Shown piece by piece: positions 1 to 6,519 of a stretch of 37,124 nt of DNA. The DNA comes from Clostridiales bacterium (GTDB taxonomy: Bacteria; Bacillota; Clostridia; Christensenellales; Pumilibacteraceae): the NCBI GenBank assembly GCA_022508405.1, contig JAFLVI010000009.1, positions 1 through 37,124 of the forward strand, given 5' to 3'. Below the pieces are notes generated by a model, which worked only from the letters and a program-made list of their open reading frames with translations, was not told the origin of the DNA and ran no database searches. A program made the position numbers and the translations under genes. Numbering within the stretch: position 1 is the stretch's first letter; each line of letters opens with the position of its first letter.

Positions 1-1390
1 CCTCGTCCATGACGATAAGACCGCCGCTGCCCATCATCGAGCCGATAGCCATAAGGTTGTCGTAGTCGATGGGCGTGTCGATAAGCGATGACGGAATGCA
101 ACCGCCGGACGGACCGCCGGTCTGCGCGGCCTTAAACTTTTTGCCGTTAGGGCAACCGCCGCCGATATCTTCTATAATTGTGCGGAGCGTAGTGCCCATG
201 GGGATTTCCACAAGTCCGACGTTTTCCAGTTTTCCGCCGAGCGCGAACACCTTGGTGCCCTTGCTCTTTTCCGTGCCGACCGAAGCGAACCAGTCCGCAC
301 CGTTAAGTATAATCTGAGTGATGTTGCCGTACGTTTCCACGTTGTTGATAAGCGTGGGCTTGCCGAACAGACCTTTTACCGCAGGGAACGGCGGACGCTG
401 ACGGGGTTCGCCGCGCTTGCCTTCCGCGGAGTTGAGTAGCGCCGTCTCCTCGCCGCAGACAAACGCGCCTGCGCCCAAACGGAGCTCAAGGTCGAACTTT
501 TTGCCAAGACCCATTACGTTGTCGCCGAGTATGCCGTACTCGCGCGCCTGACCTATGGCAACTTCCAAACGGTGAACGGCTATAGGGTACTCGGCACGAA
601 CGTATATTACGCCGTGCTCCGCGCCTACCGCATAGCCCGCTATCATCATGGCTTCGATTACCGCGTGCGGATCGCCTTCCAATAACGAACGGTCCATAAA
701 CGCGCCGGGGTCGCCCTCGTCCGCGTTGCACGCTACGTACTTTTCGGTACCCTGCGCGTCGTGAGTGAACTGCCACTTCATACCGGTGGAGAAGCCCGCA
801 CCGCCGCGGCCTCTGAGTCCGCTCTTTTTAATCTCGTCTATGACCTGCTGTTGGGTCATTGTGGTTACAGCTTTTTCGTACGCCTTGTAACCGTCGGTTG
901 CAAGGTATTCGTCGATATTTTCGGGATCGATAACGCCGCAGTTGCGAAGCACTACACGGCGCTGGCTGCGGTAAAAGTCGGTGTCGTTAATGGACTTGAG
1001 TTGACCGTGAATATCTTTTTCGGCATGCAACAGCCGCTCTACCGGCTTTCCGCCCACAATGTGCTGTTCCATAATCTCGGCAACGTCGTCGGGCTGAACA
1101 TGCGTATAGAAAGAGCCGTCCGGATAGACAACCGCGATAGGGCCTTTGGAGCAAAGTCCGAAGCAACCGGTGAAGATTACTTTAACTTCGTTTTCCAGTC
1201 CGCGCTCTTTAATCTGATTGATAAAATTTTCTCTTATTATTTTGCTGTTGCCGGAGGTACAGCCGGTGCCGCCGCAAACAAGTATGTACTTTTTGGGGTT
1301 GCCCTGTGTTGTTACGGCGCCTTCCTTGCGCTCGTCTATCGTCGAACGAAGACGCTCGCGAATTTCCTGTAATTGCTGTATGGTTTTCAT
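1..1390 (-). CDS. NADH-binding flavoprotein subunit, HydB/HndC/NuoF-like (3' end truncated by window edge)
   Basis: Reverse-strand reading frame from ATG at 1390 open to the window edge: MKTIQQLQEIRERLRS...KKYILVCGGTGCTSGNS...GCFGFCSKGPIAVVYPDG...KKSGLRGRGGAGFSTGMKW...ACNADEGDPGAFMDRSLLEGDPHAVIEAMMIAGYAVGA...GAGAFVCGEETALLNSAEGKRGEPRQRPPFPAVKGLFGKPTLINNVET. N-terminal thioredoxin-like 2Fe-2S domain plus NuoF core motifs. Confidence 0.93.
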   Translation of the reverse strand, partial: MKTIQQLQEIRERLRSTIDERKEGAVTTQGNPKKYILVCGGTGCTSGNSKIIRENFINQIKERGLENEVKVIFTGCFGLCSKGPIAVVYPDGSFYTHVQPDDVAEIMEQHIVGGKPVERLLHAEKDIHGQLKSINDTDFYRSQRRVVLRNCGVIDPENIDEYLATDGYKAYEKAVTTMTQQQVIDEIKKSGLRGRGGAGFSTGMKWQFTHDAQGTEKYVACNADEGDPGAFMDRSLLEGDPHAVIEAMMIAGYAVGAEHGVIYVRAEYPIAVHRLEVAIGQAREYGILGDNVMGLGKKFDLELRLGAGAFVCGEETALLNSAEGKRGEPRQRPPFPAVKGLFGKPTLINNVETYGNITQIILNGADWFASVGTEKSKGTKVFALGGKLENVGLVEIPMGTTLRTIIEDIGGGCPNGKKFKAAQTGGPSGGCIPSSLIDTPIDYDNLMAIGSMMGSGGLIVMDE

Positions 1391-1401
1391 CTTTCAGCTC
1401 C

Positions 1402-1869
1402 TTAAATCTCGTTGTATTTGGCGAGAATCTCGTCCACACTGCTCTCGGTAACCTTGCCGTAAACTTCGCCGTTAACGGTGAGTACCGGCGCCAAACCGCA
1501 GCAACCTATGCAGCGCGTAGCTTCCAAAGTGAATCTGCCGTCGGACGTGGTGTGCCCTGCTTCCACACCAAGCAGTCTGCTAAACTTGTCTATAACGCCG
1601 CCGCTACCCTTGACGTAGCACGCCGTACCCAAGCATACGGCAATCTTGATCTGCCCGGGCTGTTCCAAACGGAACTGCGAATAGAACGTGGCTATTCCGT
1701 ACACCGTGGCAAGCGGCACGCCGAAGTAATCGGCAATTTTGAGTTGGACTTCAAGCGGCAAATAACCGTAAATGTCCTGCGCTTTTTGCATCGCCATCAT
1801 GACGGGACCGGGAACGTCTTTAAGGCTTTCCAGCACCGCGGCGAACTGCATGTCTTTCTCGTCGGTCAT
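1402..1869 (-). CDS. NuoE/HydC-like thioredoxin-fold [2Fe-2S] subunit of NADH-dependent hydrogenase/dehydrogenase
   Basis: 155 aa; KIAVCLGTACYVKGSGGV...EATRCIGCCGLAPVLTVNGEVYGKV; immediately upstream of the NuoF-like gene on the same strand. Confidence 0.93.
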   Translation of the reverse strand: MTDEKDMQFAAVLESLKDVPGPVMMAMQKAQDIYGYLPLEVQLKIADYFGVPLATVYGIATFYSQFRLEQPGQIKIAVCLGTACYVKGSGGVIDKFSRLLGVEAGHTTSDGRFTLEATRCIGCCGLAPVLTVNGEVYGKVTESSVDEILAKYNEI

Positions 1870-1967
1870 TATTTATGCTCCTTTAGTGAGTTTTTTTGCT
1901 GTAATCCGCAAATTACGCACAGCTTTTAGGCATATGCCCTACTACCACACATAATATTGCGGTTATA

Positions 1968-1996
1968 ATTATAGCATACACGAATTTTATTTTCAA
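1968..1996 (-). promoter_or_regulatory. Sigma-A-type promoter for the nuoE/nuoF-like operon
   Basis: On minus strand TTGAAA (1991-1996) - 17 nt - TATAAT (1968-1973), extended -10 TGC. Confidence 0.7.
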
Positions 1997-2072
1997 GCGG
2001 TAAAAGATATTTTTTGTAAAGTTCGCTATTGCTAACCACATTATGTTGTGGAAATATCACATAAATAACAAA

Positions 2073-2095
2073 AGAGCGGCATTTAATCCCGCTCT
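2073..2095 (-). terminator. Rho-independent terminator downstream of the 2126-2869 lipoprotein
   Basis: Minus strand AGAGCGG-gattaaatg-CCGCTCT followed by TTTGTTATTT. Confidence 0.7.
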
Positions 2096-2125
2096 AATAC
2101 AAAGATGTAACTATTATAAATAATT

Positions 2126-2869
2126 TCAGTCTTCCGAAGCGTGTTGCTCATCCACAAAATCTGTGGGAATGTTTACTTTTTGGTTGCCGCCGATATCGTA
2201 TACAAGTAATTGCTCTCTATCCACAGAGCTATGTATAGACACCTCGCGCTCGTATGATACCGCAGCCAGCTTGCCGCCGTAAAACTTGAATATCATCTCG
2301 GTAAAGGTATCCGTATAAACGTATCCTTTTTTATCATTGTCATACGTAAACTCAGAAAATCTGTTTATGTAATTGGAATATTGCGCCAGCGGATCAAACA
2401 TATACGCCTGAACACAAAGCTGCCCGAAGTCACTGATGTCCCTGCCCCGTCTCAACCATTTAGACGTATCTTTATCGTAACGCAAAGAATATAACGTAGG
2501 GCTGTCAAAGTACATATATCCTTCTTGTGCGTTGCCGTCTTCTATCATGTATAAATGACCCTTATTGTCTTTAAAGTCGAATTTGGCTGACGCGTCGGAA
2601 AACAATTCACCGCCGGAGTAGGACGTGCCGCTCCACTTGCACGACATACTTGTAACTTCGCCAAAGTCAAACGCAGCAGCCCAAGCATCCGAGTCCGCTA
2701 TGGTTTGGGAAACTATGCTATCGAATTTAGTGTTTTCCGTAATACCGCCGTTTCCGCCGTTTCCGCCTTTCCCACCTTTTCCATCGTTTCCGCCGCACGC
2801 GCAAAGCGCCGCACTTGCACCGAATGTGCACACAGCCGCAGTCAATAATGAGATGATTTTTCTTTTCAT
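2126..2869 (-). CDS. Putative lipoprotein of unknown function
   Basis: Internal ATG gives MKRKIISLLTAAVCTFGASAALCACGGNDGKGGKGGNGGNGG: signal peptide, lipobox-like LCAC, Gly/Lys-rich low-complexity linker. Confidence 0.8.
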   Translation of the reverse strand: MKRKIISLLTAAVCTFGASAALCACGGNDGKGGKGGNGGNGGITENTKFDSIVSQTIADSDAWAAAFDFGEVTSMSCKWSGTSYSGGELFSDASAKFDFKDNKGHLYMIEDGNAQEGYMYFDSPTLYSLRYDKDTSKWLRRGRDISDFGQLCVQAYMFDPLAQYSNYINRFSEFTYDNDKKGYVYTDTFTEMIFKFYGGKLAAVSYEREVSIHSSVDREQLLVYDIGGNQKVNIPTDFVDEQHASED

Positions 2870-2906
2870 TCTGTCTGTTACCCCATAAATAAGTGATTGG
2901 CGCTTT

Positions 2907-2929
2907 TGCCGATGCAAACATGCACGGCA
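2907..2929 (-). promoter_or_regulatory. 5' UTR hairpin of the lipoprotein gene
   Basis: Plus strand tgccgatgca-aaca-tgcacggca: 9-bp stem with a one-nt bulge, just downstream of the predicted start site. Confidence 0.4.
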
Positions 2930-2940
2930 TTGCGACTATG

Positions 2941-2979
2941 ATTATAGCATATCAAGATATCACTTTCAAGCACAAAATG
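2941..2979 (-). promoter_or_regulatory. Promoter for the 2126-2869 lipoprotein, near-copy of the promoter at 1968-1996
   Basis: ATTATAGCATA-N12-TTTCAAGC on the plus strand (minus: TTGAAA-17-TATAAT with TGC extension), same geometry as 1968-1996. Confidence 0.65.
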
Positions 2980-3053
2980 ATATTTTTTGAAAGTTTGCAA
3001 TTTCTAACCGAAAAAAAGCACAACATATTGTATGCCACAATTTTGGAACAAAA

Positions 3054-3080
3054 AATGCTCGACACTTTTGGCCGAGCATT
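3054..3080 (-). terminator. Rho-independent terminator of the 3103-3498 lipoprotein
   Basis: Minus strand AATGCTCG...CGAGCATT followed by TTTTTGTT. Confidence 0.75.
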
Positions 3081-3102
3081 CGATTTTATGCCGATATATA
3101 AA

Positions 3103-3498
3103 TCAGTTCTTCCACATATCTAAGTCTTGAGGCGGATTTTGACCCTCAATTACATAATATGCACAATGATTCCCGCGTAAAGGGATTTTCAAACACCCTT
3201 CCGAAATGATTATAAGATCCTTTTCGGGCTCCTCGTCATCAGGGTCGTCTGATTTAATCGTTACCTTATCGCCTTTTACGGTATATGTACCACGCTTTGA
3301 ACCGCCCATATAAAGTATTCCGTTTTTGAATTCAACGGAATAAACCGTTGTAGTAGGATCCTCCCAATACAAATATATACCCTCTTTAAAGTTGCCGTTT
3401 TTGTTGTTGTCATCATTGTCGGTACAAGCAAGCATACCGAACACGCACGCAACGGTCATAACCACAACCGTCAAAATCGACCACAATCTTTTTTTCAT
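3103..3498 (-). CDS. Small putative lipoprotein (paralogue-like to 6027-6386)
   Basis: MKKRLWSILTVVVMTVACVFGMLACTDNDDNNKNG: lipobox LAC; SD AGGAGA upstream; GTYTVKGDKVTIK motif near the C-terminus. Confidence 0.8.
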   Translation of the reverse strand: MKKRLWSILTVVVMTVACVFGMLACTDNDDNNKNGNFKEGIYLYWEDPTTTVYSVEFKNGILYMGGSKRGTYTVKGDKVTIKSDDPDDEEPEKDLIIISEGCLKIPLRGNHCAYYVIEGQNPPQDLDMWKN

Positions 3499-3542
3499 AA
3501 TTTTCTCCTTTGCACCGAAATATAAGAGTGAGTTACTAAAAC

Positions 3543-3571
3543 AGTATATCAAGCCATATATGACTTGTAAA
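3543..3571 (-). promoter_or_regulatory. Promoter of the 3103-3498 lipoprotein with palindrome in the spacer
   Basis: Minus strand TTTACA (3566-3571)-17-TATACT (3543-3548); plus-strand palindrome AAGCCATATATGACTT (3551-3566), 14/16 symmetric, lies in the spacer. Confidence 0.55.
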
Positions 3572-3604
3572 GTATTTTTGACTTATTTTGTATATAAATT
3601 AAAT

Positions 3605-3907
3605 ATGACTTTCAAACAAAGATTAAAAGATTTACGGGCTGAAAATCATTTGAGTCAAATGGAACTTTCGGCTAAAACGGGAATAAGTCAGTCCGCTATT
3701 GCCAAATGGAAAAAAGGAAAGACCGAACCTACCGCTTCGGCGCTTATTATATTATCCGAGTTTTTTGACGAGTCCGTAGATTATTTGCTTGGACTGAAAG
3801 AATACCCGTTATTCATAAAACAAGCGCGCCGTCAAACCGAAAGTCTGACAGCGCGCTTGATATCTTTATTTCTCTACATTTTCTGCCAACTCTTTCGACT
3901 CGTCTGA
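3605..3907 (+). CDS. XRE-family helix-turn-helix transcriptional regulator
   Basis: MTFKQRLKDLRAENHLSQMELSAKTGISQSAIAKWKKGKTEPTASALIILSEFFDESVDYLLGLKEY: canonical HTH_3/XRE. The upstream part of the track ORF is intergenic and not considered coding. Confidence 0.88.
   Translation: MTFKQRLKDLRAENHLSQMELSAKTGISQSAIAKWKKGKTEPTASALIILSEFFDESVDYLLGLKEYPLFIKQARRQTESLTARLISLFLYIFCQLFRLV
3821..3859 (-). terminator. Terminator hairpin of the 3866-4747 gene, lying inside the convergent XRE ORF
   Basis: CAAGCGCGCCGTCA...TGACAGCGCGCTTG, 14-nt arms with one mismatch; on the minus strand followed by TTTTATG. Confidence 0.65.
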
Positions 3908-4747
3908 AAGTTCGGAGTCGTTATTGTGTATTATCGACGCCAAGCGCTTGCCCACTATGCAAAACTTTACGCTGTCGCCTGTCTCGTAAACCTTTTCCGA
4001 ATATGCCGTATATTGCTTCTCGCCCGCGGTGATTATTACTGCGTAGACCACGCTGTTTACCCTTGCGGTTGCGATCTGTCCGTACTTTGCGGTGGTCATA
4101 CTTGACATCACACAGCCTTTAACAGTGCCCTCAAATATCTCGCGATCCTTGTCGTCGCCATTGCCTGCACGCATAGATCTTTTGGCTAGCACAGTCATTG
4201 CAATAAACGCCGCCAGTACAGAGCCTACAAATAAGACAGCGCAAATAATCGCGCCGACAAATATACCCAAAACCGCAAATGTAGGCGCAAGAGCAAAATC
4301 TACAAACAAAAACACAATAAATAATATTACCGGAGCTTTTTGCTTTGCGGAGTACATCTTTCCGGCATTGATGATTTGCTGCATTTCGTACTCCGCCAGT
4401 TTTTCTCGACTGCTGTAACGGTACGACGTGTTTATGTCATCTAATTGAGCTTGTTCATTTTCCCTTTCGGATTGCGAATTATCGTCTTGCTCGTTTTGGT
4501 TGTCTTTCACTTCGCAATCGAGATTTTGCGTATTCGGTTGCTTGAACTTGTCGGACTTGCCGACAAACATTATAATAAGTCCAATAGCCACTAATACCGT
4601 TATCGTTACCGGCGTGCCGATACTCAAAACCAACAGACCGGCTTTTGTTATTTCTAATTCGCCTTTGGTATTGCCTACGATAAACATAACTACGCCCACC
4701 ACAATGGGAATAAGCACCAAAAGACTTAATTTACGCAGTTTATTCAT
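3866..4747 (-). CDS. Multi-pass membrane protein of unknown function
   Basis: 293 aa with several hydrophobic segments (LSLLVLIPIVVGVVMFIV, VTITVLVAIGLIIMFV, APVILFIVFLFVDFALAPTFAVLGIFVGAIICAVLFVGSVLAAFIAM). Promoter-like TTGATA-17-TATAAT upstream on the minus strand. Confidence 0.75.
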   Translation of the reverse strand: MNKLRKLSLLVLIPIVVGVVMFIVGNTKGELEITKAGLLVLSIGTPVTITVLVAIGLIIMFVGKSDKFKQPNTQNLDCEVKDNQNEQDDNSQSERENEQAQLDDINTSYRYSSREKLAEYEMQQIINAGKMYSAKQKAPVILFIVFLFVDFALAPTFAVLGIFVGAIICAVLFVGSVLAAFIAMTVLAKRSMRAGNGDDKDREIFEGTVKGCVMSSMTTAKYGQIATARVNSVVYAVIITAGEKQYTAYSEKVYETGDSVKFCIVGKRLASIIHNNDSELSDESKELAENVEK

Positions 4748-4860
4748 GGTTCGACTCTTTTACAAAAAAATGCATTTAAATAATTATAATATTTTATCAA
4801 AAAAATATCAATAGATTTTGCAAACAATACAGCGTTTATCACTTTCAGGCATGCTTTTGC

Positions 4861-4889
4861 TTGCACTTTTCAACCATATGGTTTATTAT
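4861..4889 (+). promoter_or_regulatory. Promoter of the ZIP transporter with a perfect 12-bp palindrome in the spacer
   Basis: TTGCAC (4861-4866)-17-TATTAT (4884-4889); AACCATATGGTT at 4872-4883. Confidence 0.55.
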
Positions 4890-4905
4890 AGATACGAAAT
4901 CACTT

Positions 4906-5766
4906 ATGCAGTACTTTGCGATAATAGTAATAACATTTATATCGGGCGTTGTCGGCACGGGACTCGGCGGCGTAGTAGGAGCGGCGCTAAAACGCGACAG
5001 CAGCAAGATTGTAAGTCTTTTGTTGTCGTTTGCCGCAGGCATCATGCTTGCGGTTGTATGCTTTGATCTTATGAGTCAGCCGATAGACATGATGAAAGGC
5101 GGCACGCTCGGCCGGTACACGCCTATTATTGTGGTTGTGGCGGTTATCGCCGGCTACGGCGTGGTGTATTTGCTCAACTATGTAATAGACAAGCGCACCA
5201 ACCGCGAGGTAAGCCACATCGACCAAAACCATCCCGCCACCGCGGATGACTTGGACGAGCTGATTCACTCCAATCACTATGCTTCGCACAAAAACGCTAA
5301 ATCCAATCTTTTCGTGGCAGGGCTTGTTATGATGACTGCGATAGCGCTTCACAACCTGCCGGAAGGCATGGTTATAGGCGCGTCGTACGCGATTACGCCC
5401 GACATTGTGGCCAACCTGTTTTCGGGCAGCGGATTTATTATGGCAATCGTAATCGGTCTGCACAATATCCCCGAAGGCATGGCTGTGTCCGTTCCGCTTA
5501 TTTCGGGCGGTATGAACAAAGCAAAATCGGTACTGCTTACAGCGCTTAGCGGACTGCCCACTGTACTCGGCGCGCTTATCGGCTTTGCGCTGGGCGGCAT
5601 AAACGAAATAATGCTAACTCTCTCGCTTGGCTTTGCGAGCGGCGCCATGCTGTATGTTGTTTTCGGCGAGCTCATGCCGGAAGCTATACTTATGTGGAAG
5701 AGCAAGCTCCCTGCCCTGTCGCTGTTTGTTGGAGTGCTTGCGGGATTTTTGCTGGTAATGTTTTGA
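4906..5766 (+). CDS. ZIP-family divalent metal transporter
   Basis: MQYFAIIVITFISGVVGTGLGGVVGA...ALHNLPEGMVIGASY...GLHNIPEGMAVSVPL: paired HN[LI]PEGM motifs of ZIP transporters. ATG at 4906 preferred over the TTG at 4861, which lies in the promoter. Confidence 0.92.
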   Translation: MQYFAIIVITFISGVVGTGLGGVVGAALKRDSSKIVSLLLSFAAGIMLAVVCFDLMSQPIDMMKGGTLGRYTPIIVVVAVIAGYGVVYLLNYVIDKRTNREVSHIDQNHPATADDLDELIHSNHYASHKNAKSNLFVAGLVMMTAIALHNLPEGMVIGASYAITPDIVANLFSGSGFIMAIVIGLHNIPEGMAVSVPLISGGMNKAKSVLLTALSGLPTVLGALIGFALGGINEIMLTLSLGFASGAMLYVVFGELMPEAILMWKSKLPALSLFVGVLAGFLLVMF

Positions 5767-5802
5767 GAATGCAGAATGCAGAATTAAGAATGCAGAATTA
5801 TA
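5767..5802. repeat. Heptamer array, (GAATGCA/GAATTAA)n
   Basis: GAATGCA|GAATGCA|GAATTAA|GAATGCA|GAATTAT. Confidence 0.8.
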
Positions 5803-5845
5803 GATAAGGTTGTTTTTAATAAAGTTATAGACACGCTGTTTAATC

Positions 5846-5868
5846 CCACACAGTTATAAACTGTGTGG
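5846..5868 (+). terminator. Terminator of the ZIP transporter
   Basis: CCACACAGTT-ata-AACTGTGTGG followed by TTTTTC. Confidence 0.75.
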
Positions 5869-5891
5869 TTTTTCATTTTTTTTAATATGGA

Positions 5892-5920
5892 TGAGACTCT
5901 TAGCGTCGCTCAGAATGACA
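5892..5920. repeat. Candidate dispersed intergenic repeat (GAGACTCTTAGCGTCGCTCAGAATGACA type)
   Basis: tgagactcttagcgtcgctcagaatgaca resembles the GAGATTCTTCGCTNCGCTCAGAATGAC-like repeats found intergenically in many bacterial genomes; single copy seen here. Confidence 0.45.
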
Positions 5921-5946
5921 AAAAATATAAAGCAATACAATCTTTC

Positions 5947-5970
5947 ATTCTGCATTCATAATTCTGCATT
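5947..5970. repeat. Heptamer array, inverted relative to 5767-5802
   Basis: ATTCTGC|ATTCATA|ATTCTGC|ATT. Confidence 0.75.
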
Positions 5971-5972
5971 AA

Positions 5973-6006
5973 AAAACTTCCGCAGAAATTACTGCGGAAG
6001 TTTTTT
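5973..6006. terminator. Bidirectional-type Rho-independent terminator
   Basis: AACTTCCGCAG-aaatta-CTGCGGAAGTT with A-run before and T-run after. Confidence 0.8.
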
Positions 6007-6026
6007 TCCATTCTGTTTTATCGAAA

Positions 6027-6386
6027 TTACATTGCGGGCATTTCTTTTACGGTGTAGCCCTTGGGGGTTTTGCCTTTTTTGCAAACAAGCATCGTCTTGT
6101 CGCTGGTAATCCAATAATTTTCCTTTTTGGTCACCTTCGTGTCAGGCACATCTTTGATTTTGACGGTGACGGTGTCTCCGTCAACTTTGTAGGTGCCGCT
6201 TACGCCGGTGCCGGTGATCTTGCCGTCTTTAAGCTCGTATTCGCCCATAGCGTAGACATCTTTACCTTGAACCGAGTACATTACGTACGTACCTTCTTCA
6301 AAGTCATCGCCGCAAGCGACAAGTCCGAGCACACATGCAAATACCATTACAAGTGCGGTGATTAAAACTAAAACCTTCTTTTTCAC
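6027..6386 (-). CDS. Small putative lipoprotein (paralogue-like to 3103-3498)
   Basis: GTG start after GGAGGACAAA (the upstream ATG at 6398 overlaps this SD); MKKKVLVLITALVMVFACVLGLVACGDDFEEGTYVMYSVQG...GTYKVDGDTVTVKI; lipobox LVAC. Confidence 0.82.
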   Translation of the reverse strand: MKKKVLVLITALVMVFACVLGLVACGDDFEEGTYVMYSVQGKDVYAMGEYELKDGKITGTGVSGTYKVDGDTVTVKIKDVPDTKVTKKENYWITSDKTMLVCKKGKTPKGYTVKEMPAM

Positions 6387-6394
6387 TTTGTCCT

Positions 6395-6449
6395 CCATAC
6401 ATATGATTTTTTTTTGCGCCGTGAAAATTTAACGCAAAGATATGTATGG
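6395..6449 (-). promoter_or_regulatory. 5'-terminal hairpin overlapping the Shine-Dalgarno of the small lipoprotein
   Basis: Minus strand CCATACATAT...ATATGTATGG (10 bp) with inner TTTGCG/CGCAAA; the 3' arm's GG is the first part of GGAGG. Confidence 0.55.
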
Positions 6450-6453
6450 ACTA

Positions 6454-6482
6454 ATTTTATCATCAAGAAAAAACTATGTCAA
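6454..6482 (-). promoter_or_regulatory. Sigma-A-type promoter of the 6027-6386 lipoprotein
   Basis: Minus strand TTGACA (6477-6482)-17-TAAAAT (6454-6459). Confidence 0.75.
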
Positions 6483-6519
6483 CTGTTTTTGTAAAATTTG
6501 TGAAATTTTTTTCATTTTT

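Noticed and set aside
761-1929. Plus-strand ORFs over the nuoF/nuoE-like genes
   Set aside because: Antisense of convincing NuoF/NuoE coding sequence; no family motifs.
2736-2795. Imperfect CCGCCGTTT-type tandem repeats
   Set aside because: Explained as the Gly/Lys/Asn-rich linker (GGNDGKGGKGGNGGNGG) after the lipobox; not an independent element.
4861-4905. TTG start for the ZIP transporter
   Set aside because: The TTG is the first part of a good -35 (TTGCAC) with a -10 17 nt later; ATG at 4906 gives a normal ZIP N-terminus.
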